A stretch of DNA of 64,000 bases from Streptomyces sp. YIM 130001 (GTDB lineage Bacteria; Actinomycetota; Actinomycetes; Streptomycetales; Streptomycetaceae): assembly GCF_003574445.1 (NCBI RefSeq), contig NZ_KZ984551.1:256262-320261 (forward strand), read 5' to 3'. The translations under genes were made by a program, and so were the position numbers. This document shows, in pieces, positions 10,029 to 18,644 of this stretch. Every line of letters starts with the position of its first letter. Within the stretch, counting starts at the first letter, position 1. The notes under the pieces are model-generated. The model was not told the DNA's origin and searched no databases. It saw only the letters and a program-made list of their open reading frames with translations.

Positions 10029-10725
10029 GCCTGCCGGGCGCCTCGGTCAACGACGGTCCGTACCAGGTCAGTCGACGACCGTCGACGAGGGCGGCCGGTA
10101 GCGGCCCGAACGCCTCGGGCCCGTCGTCCGCGGTGAAGCGGTACGGCTCGTCGGGCAGCACCACGAGATCGGGCGAGGCGGCGTTGAGCTCGTCGACCGG
10201 GATGCGCGGATAGCGCTCGGGATGGTCCGCGTAGACGTTCTCGACGCCGAGCCTGGCCAGCAGGTCACCGGCGAAGGTGTCACGGCCGAGGACCATCCAG
10301 GGCCGGCGCCAGATCGGCACCACGGCCCGCAACCCCGTGCCTACCGGGGTGAGCGACTCCCAGGCCTCGCGGGCTTCGTCGAGCCAGCCGGGCCGGGGCA
10401 GTCCGCAGCCGTCGACCAGCACGCGCTCGAGTTCGCGCAGGGCCTCGGGGAGCGTACGGATCTCGGTGACCAGGACGTCCTGACCGGCGGCGCGCAGTGC
10501 GTCCAGATCGGCGGGCCGGTTCTCCTCCTCGTTGGCGATGACGAGGTCGGGGGCGAGCTGCACGATCGCGGCGACGTCCGGATTCTTGGTGCCTTTGATG
10601 CGCAGGACCCCGTGGGCGTCCAGGTCCGGCGGGTGGGTGCACCAGTCGGTGACCCCGACGAGAAGTCCGGGGTCGCTCGCGGCCACCGCCTCGGTGAGCG
10701 ACGGCACCAGCGAGACGACTCTCAC
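9997..10725 (-). CDS. BtuF-like helical-backbone metal receptor (cobalamin-binding-like) protein
   Basis: This 242-residue protein resembles class III periplasmic binding proteins of the BtuF/FecB type: MRVVSLVPSLTEAV at the start, VGVTDWCTHP at 23-32, then GTKNPD and LAPDLVIANEEENR. It lacks a signal peptide or lipobox, and no permease or ATPase is adjacent, so it probably acts in the cytoplasm. The GTG start at 10725 overlaps the TGA stop of the upstream XRE-cupin gene (GTGA), indicating translational coupling. Proteins of this type are often annotated as cobalamin-binding, but ligand and role are not established by the sequence. It overlaps the TDT gene end by 32 bases. Confidence 0.8.
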   Translation of the reverse strand: MRVVSLVPSLTEAVAASDPGLLVGVTDWCTHPPDLDAHGVLRIKGTKNPDVAAIVQLAPDLVIANEEENRPADLDALRAAGQDVLVTEIRTLPEALRELERVLVDGCGLPRPGWLDEAREAWESLTPVGTGLRAVVPIWRRPWMVLGRDTFAGDLLARLGVENVYADHPERYPRIPVDELNAASPDLVVLPDEPYRFTADDGPEAFGPLPAALVDGRRLTWYGPSLTEAPGRLSAALRAALR

Positions 10726-11267
10726 TCGGACTCGGCCTTGATGTGCTCCGCCACGGCGACCACCAGGACCCGAGTGTCCGCAACTGCCGCCCGCCACCGG
10801 TGCCGCACCCCGCCGGACAGGAACAAGGTGTCTCCGCGGCCGAGCCGGTAGGCGCGGCCCTCGGCCTCCACCTCCACGGCGCCCTCGGTCACGTACAGCA
10901 GTTCGTCGTTGCGGTGCTGGAACTCGCCGCTCTCGTTGGGGTCGCCCGAGAACTCCAGGGCGTGCAGCTGGTGCCGTCCCTTGACCAGGCGCCGTATGCC
11001 GGGAGCCTCGGCGGAGTGGTCGGCGCGCACCACCTCGACGGTGCGCTGGGCGTCGGCGGCGCAGAGCAGCTCGACGGCGGTCGTGCCGAGCGCGTCCGCC
11101 ACTCGTTCCAGTGAAGCGCGGCTCGGGCGGGCGCGTTCGTTCTCCACCTGGCTGAGGAAGGGCACGGACAGGCCGCTGCGGCCCGCGACCACCGCGAGCG
11201 TGAGACTCAGTCCCCTGCGGCGGCGGCGAATCGCCGCGCCGACGCGGACGTTTTCCTTGTCGTCCAT
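10722..11267 (-). CDS. XRE-family regulator with C-terminal cupin domain
   Basis: A 181-residue regulator with an N-terminal Cro/C1-type helix-turn-helix (about 9-64, core LAVVAGRSGLSVPFLSQVE) and a C-terminal cupin barrel (about 95-170, including HRNDELLYVTEG and LFLSGGVRHRW). Cupin-XRE proteins usually sense a small ligand and control an adjacent gene. The stop overlaps the start of the metal-receptor-like gene by four bases, so the two proteins are made together and may act on the same pathway. The start ATG at 11267 is followed by a lysine/arginine-rich helix as expected. Confidence 0.88.
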   Translation of the reverse strand: MDDKENVRVGAAIRRRRRGLSLTLAVVAGRSGLSVPFLSQVENERARPSRASLERVADALGTTAVELLCAADAQRTVEVVRADHSAEAPGIRRLVKGRHQLHALEFSGDPNESGEFQHRNDELLYVTEGAVEVEAEGRAYRLGRGDTLFLSGGVRHRWRAAVADTRVLVVAVAEHIKAESE

Positions 11268-11440
11268 GGTCCGGCCCCCCTCGTGTGTGCGGTCCGACCC
11301 GTGCTGCCTGCACCCTACGCAAGGCGCGGCGCCCGCGCCCCGTCAACGACTCTCCTGCTCCCCGTGCCCCGTTCGGGTGTCGGCCGAAACGCCTCGGGTG
11401 ACCGAAGCCGCTCGAGCAGTACAACCCGAGCAGCACAAAA

Positions 11441-11486
11441 GGGCGGGGCCCGCCGCGGCCGGAAAGACCTGCGGCGGGCCCCACCC
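11441..11486 (-). terminator. hairpin terminator after the betaine uptake operon
   Basis: Arms 11441-11456 and 11471-11486 (16 bases, one mismatch; GGGGCCCGCCGC against GCGGCGGGCCCC) with a 14-base loop. It starts about 34 bases beyond the stop of the fused betaine transporter gene on the minus strand. There is no U-tract, as is usual in Streptomyces. The rest of the 252-base gap to 11267 shows no gene and should hold the XRE-cupin gene promoter. Confidence 0.72.
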
Positions 11487-11519
11487 CTCTTGCGAGCGTG
11501 GTGAACCGACTCTGCGGCG

Positions 11520-14141
11520 TCAGCCCTTGACGGGCGCCAGCTTGTCGATCACCTCGGGGTTGGCGTCCATCCAGCGGCGGGCGGACTCCTTCTCCTTGCC
11601 CGCGCCACCCTTCTGGATCTCGGCCTCCAGCTTGCCCAGCTGGTCCTCGGACAGCTTGAAGTCCTTGAACCAGCGGGTCAGCTCGGGGAAGTCCTTGGTG
11701 AAGGACTTCTTGCCGATGGTGCGGATCTGGTCACCCTTGCCCCAGGCACCCTTCGGGTCCTTGAGCTTCTTCAGGTCGTGGGTGGCATACGCCCAGTGCG
11801 GCGACCAGAGAGTGACGACGACCGGCTCCTTCTTCTTGATGGAGCGGTCCAGCTCGGCCAGCATCGAGGAGGTGCTGGAGGAGACGATCTCGTACTCGCC
11901 CTCCAGGCCGTACTCCTTGACGATCTTCTCCTTGAGGAGCTTCATCTCACCGGCGCTGGACTCGATGCCGATGATCTTGCCGTTGAACTTCTTGCCCTGG
12001 CCCTTGAGGTCCGCGAGCGAGTCGATGCCCTTCACATAGCTGGGCACCGACAGTTCGAGCGAGGTCGGGCCGTACCAGGAGCCGAGATCGGACAGATTGT
12101 TCTTGTATCTGTCCCAGTACTCCTTGTGCGTGGTCGGCAGCCAGGCGTCGAACTGGACGTCCATCTGCCCCTGCGCCAGCGAGGTGTAGAGCGGGCCCGG
12201 GTCGAGCTGCTTCACGGACGGCTTGTAGCCGCGGTCCTCGAGGATGTTCTGCCACAGGTAGGTGGTGGCGATGGCCTCGTCCCACGGGAAGTAGCCCATG
12301 TTGACGGCCTTGCCGGCTTCCTTGCCCTGCTTCTTCTCGCCGCCGGGGACCGGGGCGAGCTTGTCGACCACACCGGGGTTCTTCTTGAGCCAGGCCTTGA
12401 CGCCTTCCTGCTCCTTGCCCTCGCCGGCGCTCTTGATCTCGTTCTCGAGGCTGGTGAGCTGCTTCTCGGTGAACTTGAAGTCCTTGAGCCACTTCGCGAC
12501 GGTCGGGTCCTTCTTGGAGAAGCCCTTGTGCGCGGCGATGTGGATCTGCTCGCCCTTGCCCCAGGCGCCCTTCGGGTCCTTGAGCTTCTTCAGGTCGTTG
12601 GCGCCGTAGGCCCAGTGCGGGGACCACAGGGTGGTGACGACCGGCTCCTTCTTCTGGATGGAGCGCTCGAGCTCGGCCAGCATCGAGGAGGTGCTGGAGG
12701 AGACGACCTCGTACTCGCCCTCCAGGCCGTACTTCTTGAGCACCTTGCTCTTGAGGGTCTTCATCATCCCGGCACTGGCCTCGATGCCGACGATCTTGCC
12801 CTTGAACTTCTTGCCCTGGCCCTTGAGGTCCTCGAGCGAGTCGATGCCCTTGACGTAGCTGGGGACGGTCAGCTCGAGCGAGGTCGGGCCGTACCAGGAA
12901 CCGAGGTCCTCGAGGTTCTTGGCGTTCTTGTCCCAGTAGTCCTTGTGCGTGGAGGGCAGCCAGGCGTCCGTCTGGAAGTCGATGTCACCGCGGGCGACAC
13001 CGGAGTAGAGCGGGCCGGCGTCGAGCTGCTTGACGTCGGTCTCGTAGCCGCGCTGCTCGAGGACCTCCTTCCACAGGAACGTGGAGGCGATGCCCTCGTC
13101 CCAGGGGATGTACCCCATGGAGATCTTCTTGCCCTTGCCGACGTCGGTGCCCGCCGCGGCAGGAGCCTTGTCGTCGGAGCCGGCCAGGTTCAGTCCGCCG
13201 GCGACGAGGGCGAGGACGACCACACCGACGGTGGCGACGGCGGTGCCGGGCCGGTAGTGCGCGAACTTCAGCCTGCCCGCGGCGGCTTGTGCCTTGGCCG
13301 CGGCGCGGCGGCCGAGGGGCGAGACACGCTGGTTGAGCGCACCGGTCATACGGTCCAGGTACATGGCGAGGATGACCACCGCGACGCCGCTCTCGGCGGC
13401 GAGGCCGACCTGCAGCTGGGTGATCGCCGCGTAGACCTCTTCACCGAGGCCGCCGGCGCCGGCCATACCGCCGATGACGACCATGGAGAGCGCGAGCATG
13501 ATGACCTGGTTGACACCGGCCATGATCGTCGGCAGCGCGAGCGGCAGCTGCACCCGGGTCAGGGTGTGCTTCGGACTGGTGCCGAAGGCCTCTGCGGCCT
13601 CGACCAGTTCACCGTCGACCTGGCGGATACCGAGCTCGGTCATGCGTACGCCGGGCGGCATCGCGAAGACGATGGTGGCGATGACACCGGGGGTGACGCC
13701 GACGCCGAAGAACATCACGCCGGGGATCAGGTACACGAACGCCGGCATGGTCTGCATGACGTCCAGGACCGGCCGGATCGTGGCACTGACCTTGCTGTTC
13801 TTCGCGGCCCAGATACCCATCGGCACCGCGATCACGATGGTGATCACGGCGGCCACGACGACGAGCGACAGCGTGGCCATCGCATCGTCCCAGAGCCCGA
13901 GACTGTCGATGAGCGCGAAGCCCACGAAGGCGAGCACTCCGGGCAGCAGACCGCGCAGCCAGATGGCCACGACTCCGAAGATGGCCGCTATGAGCAGCGG
14001 CTCACCGCCGCTGAGTACCGCATAGACACCGTCGTACATGCCGCCGAGCACGGCCTTGACGGCGTCGAAGAGCCAGGCGAGGTGCGTCTGCAGCCACTTG
14101 ACCGCGTCCTCGACCCAGTTGCCGAACTGAAGCCTAGGCAC
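11520..14141 (-). CDS. glycine betaine/quaternary-amine ABC transporter: permease fused to two tandem substrate-binding domains
   Basis: This 873-residue protein fuses three units. Residues about 45-265 are a ProW/OpuAB-type permease with the EAA loop EAAEAFGTSPKHTLTRVQLP at 181-200. A further membrane segment at 300-318 leads to the first OpuAC-type binding domain (about 339-597), followed by a Lys/Gly-rich linker and a second one (about 612-873). The two binding domains are close copies, offset by 273 residues, with the same landmarks (GYxPWDE, DAWLPxTHK, GSWYGPTSLEL, SPHWAY). Permease-binding fusions are known in OpuA-like systems, but usually with one binding domain. The GTG start at 14141 overlaps the TAG stop of the ATPase gene, so the subunits are translationally coupled. 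Likely role: osmoprotectant uptake. Confidence 0.9.
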   Translation of the reverse strand: MPRLQFGNWVEDAVKWLQTHLAWLFDAVKAVLGGMYDGVYAVLSGGEPLLIAAIFGVVAIWLRGLLPGVLAFVGFALIDSLGLWDDAMATLSLVVVAAVITIVIAVPMGIWAAKNSKVSATIRPVLDVMQTMPAFVYLIPGVMFFGVGVTPGVIATIVFAMPPGVRMTELGIRQVDGELVEAAEAFGTSPKHTLTRVQLPLALPTIMAGVNQVIMLALSMVVIGGMAGAGGLGEEVYAAITQLQVGLAAESGVAVVILAMYLDRMTGALNQRVSPLGRRAAAKAQAAAGRLKFAHYRPGTAVATVGVVVLALVAGGLNLAGSDDKAPAAAGTDVGKGKKISMGYIPWDEGIASTFLWKEVLEQRGYETDVKQLDAGPLYSGVARGDIDFQTDAWLPSTHKDYWDKNAKNLEDLGSWYGPTSLELTVPSYVKGIDSLEDLKGQGKKFKGKIVGIEASAGMMKTLKSKVLKKYGLEGEYEVVSSSTSSMLAELERSIQKKEPVVTTLWSPHWAYGANDLKKLKDPKGAWGKGEQIHIAAHKGFSKKDPTVAKWLKDFKFTEKQLTSLENEIKSAGEGKEQEGVKAWLKKNPGVVDKLAPVPGGEKKQGKEAGKAVNMGYFPWDEAIATTYLWQNILEDRGYKPSVKQLDPGPLYTSLAQGQMDVQFDAWLPTTHKEYWDRYKNNLSDLGSWYGPTSLELSVPSYVKGIDSLADLKGQGKKFNGKIIGIESSAGEMKLLKEKIVKEYGLEGEYEIVSSSTSSMLAELDRSIKKKEPVVVTLWSPHWAYATHDLKKLKDPKGAWGKGDQIRTIGKKSFTKDFPELTRWFKDFKLSEDQLGKLEAEIQKGGAGKEKESARRWMDANPEVIDKLAPVKG

Positions 14142-15234
14142 CGGACTTCACCACCTTGGCGTCCTTCGGCTCCGGAACTCCACCCTCGAGCTCGTCGAAG
14201 CGCGGGTCCTCGGCCAGGACGGAGAGCAGGCGGTCCCGCGGTACGACACCGATGAGCTCACCGTTCTCGCCGGTGACCTCGATCTCGCTGCTGCCGTCCG
14301 AGAGGGGGCCGAAGAGCTCGGCCACCGGGGTCTCGGCGGTGACGCTCGCACTGTCGTTGTCACCGGACTTGTCGAGGGTCCGGCCGGCCTTCGCCTTCTC
14401 CATGATGGAGCCCGCGGTGAGCACACGGGTGCGGTCCACGTCCTCGACGAAGCGGCGCACGTAGTCGTTGGCCGGGCGGACGAGGATGTCCTCGCCGGTG
14501 CCGGTCTGGACGATACGGCCGTCACGCATCACGGCGATCTGGTCGCCGAGCCGCATGGCCTCGTTCAGGTCGTGGGTGATGAAGACGATGGTCTTCTTCA
14601 GGGTCTTCTGCAGTTCGAGCAGCTGGTCCTGCATGTCGCGCCGGATCAGCGGGTCGAGCGCGCTGAAGGACTCGTCCATGAGCAGCATGTCGGCGTCTGT
14701 GGCGAGCGCACGGGCCAGGCCCACACGCTGCTGCATACCGCCCGACAGCTCGTCGGGCCAGGAGTCCTCCCAGCCGCCGAGGCCGCAGAGCTGGAGTGCC
14801 TCGTTCGCGCGGCGGGTGCGCTCCTCGCGCTCGATGCCCTGGACCTCGAGCCCGTAGGCAGCGTTGTCACGGACACTGCGGTGCGGGAACAGCGCGAAGT
14901 GCTGGAAGACCATGCTGATCTTCCGCGAACGCACCGCGCGCAGATCACGCGGGTTGAGTGCGGTCAGATTCTGGTCGTCGAACATGACGCGCCCGGCCGT
15001 GGGCTCCAGGAGTCCGTTCAGCATGCGCAGCAGGGTGGACTTTCCGGAACCGGAGAGACCCATGACGACGAAGATCTGCCCCGGCTCGACGGTGAACGAC
15101 GCGTCGATCACCGCAGCGGTCGTGCCTTCGGCTCGCAGCTCGTCGCGGTCGGCACCGCCCTCGAGCTTGCGTACGCCGTCTTCGGGTTGTCTCCCGAACA
15201 CCTTGTACAGGTGTTCAGCTTGAAGCCTGGACAC
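14134..15234 (-). CDS. proV: glycine betaine/proline-type ABC transporter ATP-binding protein
   Basis: About 366 residues. It carries Walker A GLSGSGKST, the Q-loop VFQHFALFPHRSV, the signature LSGGMQQRVG, Walker B MLLMDESFSALD and the switch His in ITHD. A C-terminal extension of about 100 residues contains a CBS-like stretch (ELIGVVPRDRLLSVL), as in ProV/OpuAA proteins where it senses ionic strength. The GTG at 15234, preceded by AGAGGT, is chosen over upstream in-frame codons because homology begins at SRLQAEHLYKVFG. It is first in a two-gene operon; the stop overlaps the start of the fused permease gene by eight bases. Confidence 0.92.
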   Translation of the reverse strand: MSRLQAEHLYKVFGRQPEDGVRKLEGGADRDELRAEGTTAAVIDASFTVEPGQIFVVMGLSGSGKSTLLRMLNGLLEPTAGRVMFDDQNLTALNPRDLRAVRSRKISMVFQHFALFPHRSVRDNAAYGLEVQGIEREERTRRANEALQLCGLGGWEDSWPDELSGGMQQRVGLARALATDADMLLMDESFSALDPLIRRDMQDQLLELQKTLKKTIVFITHDLNEAMRLGDQIAVMRDGRIVQTGTGEDILVRPANDYVRRFVEDVDRTRVLTAGSIMEKAKAGRTLDKSGDNDSASVTAETPVAELFGPLSDGSSEIEVTGENGELIGVVPRDRLLSVLAEDPRFDELEGGVPEPKDAKVVKSGA

Positions 15235-15555
15235 ATATACCTCTCGTGTCGAACGTGGACGGCCCGCCTCCCCCGCCGGCGGGCCGTGGAGCGGACGGGG
15301 TCGGCCCGTCTCCGCCCGATTCCGGTTAGTTGAAACCGCAATCGGGTTCGCTCCGAGTTCGCTCCTGCCCGGGCTTATGCACAACAAACGCAAGAGTGTT
15401 CCAGCTCACATTGCGCCCACGTTTACCCACCGTTCCACGTGATCCATCCCAGGTGGTTCACGGTACGTACGGATCGCGAAGACCCCTTCACCCGCGTACG
15501 CCGGAAGCCCTGCCGCGGTGGGGCCACTGTCGGTGGGCTGCGGCATGATGCCCGT
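15235..15555. other. divergent intergenic region, betaine operon / exonuclease
   Basis: The 321-base gap lies between the divergent proV-like and 5'-3' exonuclease genes and must hold both promoters. It is locally less GC-rich around 15320-15420. I could not assign -35/-10 boxes with confidence and found no convincing inverted repeat or small gene. Confidence 0.5.
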
Positions 15556-16494
15556 GTGACTCAGCAAACACGGCGGCTCATGCTGCTCGACACCGCGTCC
15601 CTGTACTTCCGGGCCTACTTCGGCGTCCCCGACTCCGTGAAGGCCCCGGACGGCACCCCGGTCAACGCGGTGCGCGGTCTGCTCGAGTTCATCACCCGCC
15701 TCGTCCTCGACCACCGCCCCGACGACCTCGTGGCCTGCATGGACGCCGACTGGCGCCCTCAATGGCGGGTCGACCTCATCCCGTCGTACAAGGCCCACCG
15801 GGTCGCCGAGGAATCCCCGCAGGGCGCGGGGGACCCCGACGAGGAGGAGATCCCCGACACCCTCTCCCCCCAGGTCCCGATCATCGAGGACGTACTGGAC
15901 GCCCTCGGCATCGCCCGCATCGGCGTCCCCGGATACGAGGCCGACGACGTCATCGGCACCCTCACCGGCCTGGCCCCCGGCCCCGTCGACATCGTCACCG
16001 GCGACCGGGACCTCTTCCAGCTCGTCGACGACGCCCGCTCGATCCGCGTCCTGTACCCGCTGCGCGGCGTCGGCACCCTGCAGATCACCGACGAGGCCCT
16101 GCTCCGCGAGAAGTACGCGGTGGACGGCCCGGGTTACGCGGACCTGGCCCTGCTCCGCGGCGACCCGAGCGACGGCCTGCCGGGCGTCCCCGGCATCGGC
16201 GAGAAGACAGCGGCGAAGCTCCTCGCCGAATACGGCGACCTGGCGGGCATCATGGCCGCGGTCGACGACCGCACGTCGAAACTCACTCCCTCCCAGCGCC
16301 GCCGCCTGGACGAGTCCCGGCCCTACATCGCGGTGGCCCCCAAGGTGATCAAGGTCGCCGGTGACGTACCGGTCCCGGAGATCGACCACGCCCTGCCCCG
16401 CGAGCCGTACGATCCGGCCGCTCTCGACGAGCTGGCGGAGCGCTGGGGCCTGGGCGGATCCCTGCGCCGCCTGCTCTCCATTCTGCAGGGATGA
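15556..16494 (+). CDS. 5'-3' exonuclease (Pol I N-domain-like, FEN superfamily)
   Basis: A stand-alone 312-residue flap-endonuclease-type protein. It shows LMLLDTASLYFRAYFG at the N-terminus, the acidic cluster GYEADDVIGT, the ITGDRD-like motif IVTGDRDLFQLV, and the helix-hairpin-helix GVPGIGEKTAAKLL. These match the 5' nuclease domain of DNA polymerase I without the polymerase part. The GTG at 15556 is taken because homology starts there; earlier in-frame codons would add an unconserved leader. Probable role: processing of flaps or Okazaki fragments alongside Pol I. The stop lies four bases before the iron box of the next gene. Confidence 0.9.
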   Translation: MTQQTRRLMLLDTASLYFRAYFGVPDSVKAPDGTPVNAVRGLLEFITRLVLDHRPDDLVACMDADWRPQWRVDLIPSYKAHRVAEESPQGAGDPDEEEIPDTLSPQVPIIEDVLDALGIARIGVPGYEADDVIGTLTGLAPGPVDIVTGDRDLFQLVDDARSIRVLYPLRGVGTLQITDEALLREKYAVDGPGYADLALLRGDPSDGLPGVPGIGEKTAAKLLAEYGDLAGIMAAVDDRTSKLTPSQRRRLDESRPYIAVAPKVIKVAGDVPVPEIDHALPREPYDPAALDELAERWGLGGSLRRLLSILQG

Positions 16495-16497
16495 AGT

Positions 16498-16523
16498 GTT
16501 AGCTTAGGTTTACCTAAGCTAAC
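16498..16523. promoter_or_regulatory. iron box (DmdR/IdeR-type operator)
   Basis: A perfect inverted repeat with 12-base arms and a two-base centre: left arm GTTAGCTTAGGT, centre TT, right arm ACCTAAGCTAAC. It closely follows the actinobacterial iron-box pattern TTAGGTTAGGCTAACCTAA. It lies directly before the siderophore-interacting protein gene, so iron repression by a DtxR-family regulator is expected. Confidence 0.9.
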
Positions 16524-16543
16524 TCATGGTCAGGGAGGCCTCC

Positions 16544-17413
16544 GTGGCGGAACGTCCGGAACGCAAGAAGCCGAAGGCGCACCTCGGGGAGGTCCTGCGC
16601 ACCGAAACGCTCACCCCGCACATGCAGCGGGTCACCCTCGGCGGCGACGGCCTGTCAGAGTTCCAGGCGGGAGACTGCACCGACCACTACGTCAAACTGC
16701 TCTTCCCGCCGGAGGGCGTGAGCTACCCCGAGCCGTTCGACATCCAGCAGATCCGCGCGGAACTCCCGCGCGATCAGTGGCCCACCACGCGCACCTACAC
16801 CGTGCGCAGCTGGGACCCGGAGAGCCGCGAGCTCGTGATCGACTTCGTGGTGCACGGCGACGAGGGCCTGGCCGGCCCCTGGGCGGCGAATGTGAAGCCG
16901 GGCGAGACCCTGCGCTTCCAGGGTCCCGGCGGCGGTTACGCCCCCGGGGGCGACGCCGACTGGCACCTGCTCGTCGGTGACGAGAGCGCGCTGCCCGCGG
17001 TCGCGGCAGCGATCGAGCGGATGCCCGCCGGAGCCCTGGTGCACGCGTTCGTCGAGGTGTCGGGCCCCGAGGAGGAGCAGCAGGTCACCGGCCCCGAGGG
17101 CGTGGAGATCGTCTATCTGCACCGGGGGCGGCGGCCCGTCGGCCAGCTCCTGGTCGAGACCGTCTCCAGACTCGACTTCCCGGCCGGCCGGGTCCAGGCC
17201 TTCGTACACGGCGAAGCGGGCTTCGTGAAGGAGATCCGCCGCCAGTTGCGGGTCGACCGCGAGATCCCGCGCGAGGACCTCTCCATCTCCGGCTACTGGC
17301 GCCTCGGCCACAACGAGGACGGCTGGCAGGCCTCCAAGCGCGACTGGAACGCCACCGTGGAGGCGGAGCAGGAAGCGGACACCGCTGTGCCGCAGGCTCC
17401 CGCCCAAGCCTGA
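16544..17413 (+). CDS. siderophore-interacting protein (FAD-dependent ferric-siderophore reductase)
   Basis: A ViuB/SIP-family flavoprotein of 289 residues. The FAD-binding motif is RTYTVRSWDPES; the C-terminal SIP domain includes LLVGDESALPAVAAAIERMP and ends with SISGYWRLGHNEDGW. It should reduce ferric siderophores in the cytoplasm to release iron. The GTG at 16544 is favoured because AGGGAGG precedes it by five bases. An in-frame ATG at 16526 would start only two bases after the iron box and has no ribosome-binding site of its own. The perfect iron box upstream supports iron-repressed expression. The gene stands alone; a hairpin follows. Confidence 0.93.
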   Translation: MAERPERKKPKAHLGEVLRTETLTPHMQRVTLGGDGLSEFQAGDCTDHYVKLLFPPEGVSYPEPFDIQQIRAELPRDQWPTTRTYTVRSWDPESRELVIDFVVHGDEGLAGPWAANVKPGETLRFQGPGGGYAPGGDADWHLLVGDESALPAVAAAIERMPAGALVHAFVEVSGPEEEQQVTGPEGVEIVYLHRGRRPVGQLLVETVSRLDFPAGRVQAFVHGEAGFVKEIRRQLRVDREIPREDLSISGYWRLGHNEDGWQASKRDWNATVEAEQEADTAVPQAPAQA

Positions 17414-17431
17414 ACCCGGCTCCCGGGACTC

Positions 17432-17470
17432 GATCGCCGGACGGACTGTTCGCCAGTACGTCCGGCGATC
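17432..17470 (+). terminator. hairpin terminator after the siderophore-interacting protein gene
   Basis: Perfect 12-base arms GATCGCCGGACG (17432-17443) and CGTCCGGCGATC (17459-17470) around a 15-base loop, 18 bases past the stop codon. No U-tract follows. Confidence 0.75.
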
Positions 17471-17599
17471 TCTGTTCCCGTGGGGGGAGTTCGCGACCGG
17501 GCGGTGGGGCGCTGATCGGCGCAGGGTCGCGACACCCGGCCCGAAGCGGGACCGCGCCCGATGGACCAACCGGGCCCACACGCCCCATACCCTGGCCCG

Positions 17600-18631
17600 A
17601 TGGCCAGACGGAAACGACAGCGGACCCCGCCCGCCCCCTTGCAGCAGCGCAGCGGTATCGACCCGATGCGGTTGCGTATGCCCGCGGACGGCGACTGGCC
17701 GACCCTCCGTGACCACCTGGTCGACCGGCTCCCTGCGGACGCCCCGACCGTGGATGCGATGATCCGGCGCGGCGAGGTGGTGGACAAGGACGGTCGGGCC
17801 ATCGACGCCCGCACGCCGTTCACTCCGGGCGCCCATGTGTGGTTCCACCGTGATCTGCCGGCGGAGCCCCTGGTGCCGTTCCCGATCCGCGTCGTGTACC
17901 GCGACGAGCAGGTGCTGGTCGCCGACAAGCCCCATTTCCTGGCCACCACTCCGCGCGGCCGGCACGTCGCCCAGACCGCGCTCGCACGCCTGAGGCACGA
18001 GCTGGATCTCCCCGGGCTGTCACCCGCCCACCGTCTGGACCGCCTCACGGCCGGCCTGGTGATGTTCACCGTCCGCCCGGAGGTACGCGGCGCCTACCAG
18101 CTCCTCTTCCAGCAGCACCGCGTCCACAAGGAGTACGCGGCGGTGGCCCCGTACCGCCCGGACTTGGAACTCCCGTGCACCGTACGCAGCCACATCGAGA
18201 AGATCCCCGGCATCATCGCGGCCCGTGAACTGCCCGACCGCCCCGTCAACAGCGAGAGCCGCATCGAACTGCTCGACCATCGGCCGCCCGAGCACCTGGG
18301 GCTGCCCGAGCACCGGTACGGAACAGCCCGCTACCGGCTGCTCCCCCGCACCGGCCGCACCCACCAGCTGCGGGTGCACATGAACAGACTCGGCGTCCCG
18401 ATCCTCGGCGATCCGGTCTACCCGGAGGTCGGAGACCCGGACCGGGCCGACTTCACCCGGCCGCTGCAACTCCTGGCCCGTGTCCTGGAGTTCACCGATC
18501 CGATCACCGGCGTCCGGCACCACTTCGAGACGTCCAGGACCCTCGAGGCCTGGGACGACCCCGCCGCCTGGGCGGGACAAGCGCCCCCGCCCGACGGACC
18601 ACCGGCGGAGCCGGACCCGGCCGCGGCATGA
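17600..18631 (+). CDS. RluA-family pseudouridine synthase
   Basis: A 343-residue protein with the RluA catalytic motif HRLDRLTAGLVMF, whose first Asp is the nucleophile, and the downstream GRTHQLRVHMNRLGVPILGDPVYP block. The N-terminal region (about 25-90) looks like an S4-type RNA-binding segment (APTVDAMIRRGEVVDKDG). It should convert uridine to pseudouridine in rRNA or tRNA; the site is not predictable. ATG 17600 is preferred over an ATG at 17561 because the basic ARRKRQR stretch starts there. It is convergent with the helicase gene, with only 13 bases between the stops. Confidence 0.87.
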   Translation: MARRKRQRTPPAPLQQRSGIDPMRLRMPADGDWPTLRDHLVDRLPADAPTVDAMIRRGEVVDKDGRAIDARTPFTPGAHVWFHRDLPAEPLVPFPIRVVYRDEQVLVADKPHFLATTPRGRHVAQTALARLRHELDLPGLSPAHRLDRLTAGLVMFTVRPEVRGAYQLLFQQHRVHKEYAAVAPYRPDLELPCTVRSHIEKIPGIIAARELPDRPVNSESRIELLDHRPPEHLGLPEHRYGTARYRLLPRTGRTHQLRVHMNRLGVPILGDPVYPEVGDPDRADFTRPLQLLARVLEFTDPITGVRHHFETSRTLEAWDDPAAWAGQAPPPDGPPAEPDPAAA

Positions 18632-18644
18632 CCACCGCCCGCCG

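Noticed and set aside
16526..16543. ATG 16526 as the start of the siderophore-interacting protein
   Set aside because: It abuts the iron box and has no ribosome-binding site, whereas GTG 16544 is preceded by AGGGAGG.
18632..18644. Terminator between the pseudouridine synthase and helicase genes
   Set aside because: Only 13 bases separate the convergent stops and no hairpin fits.
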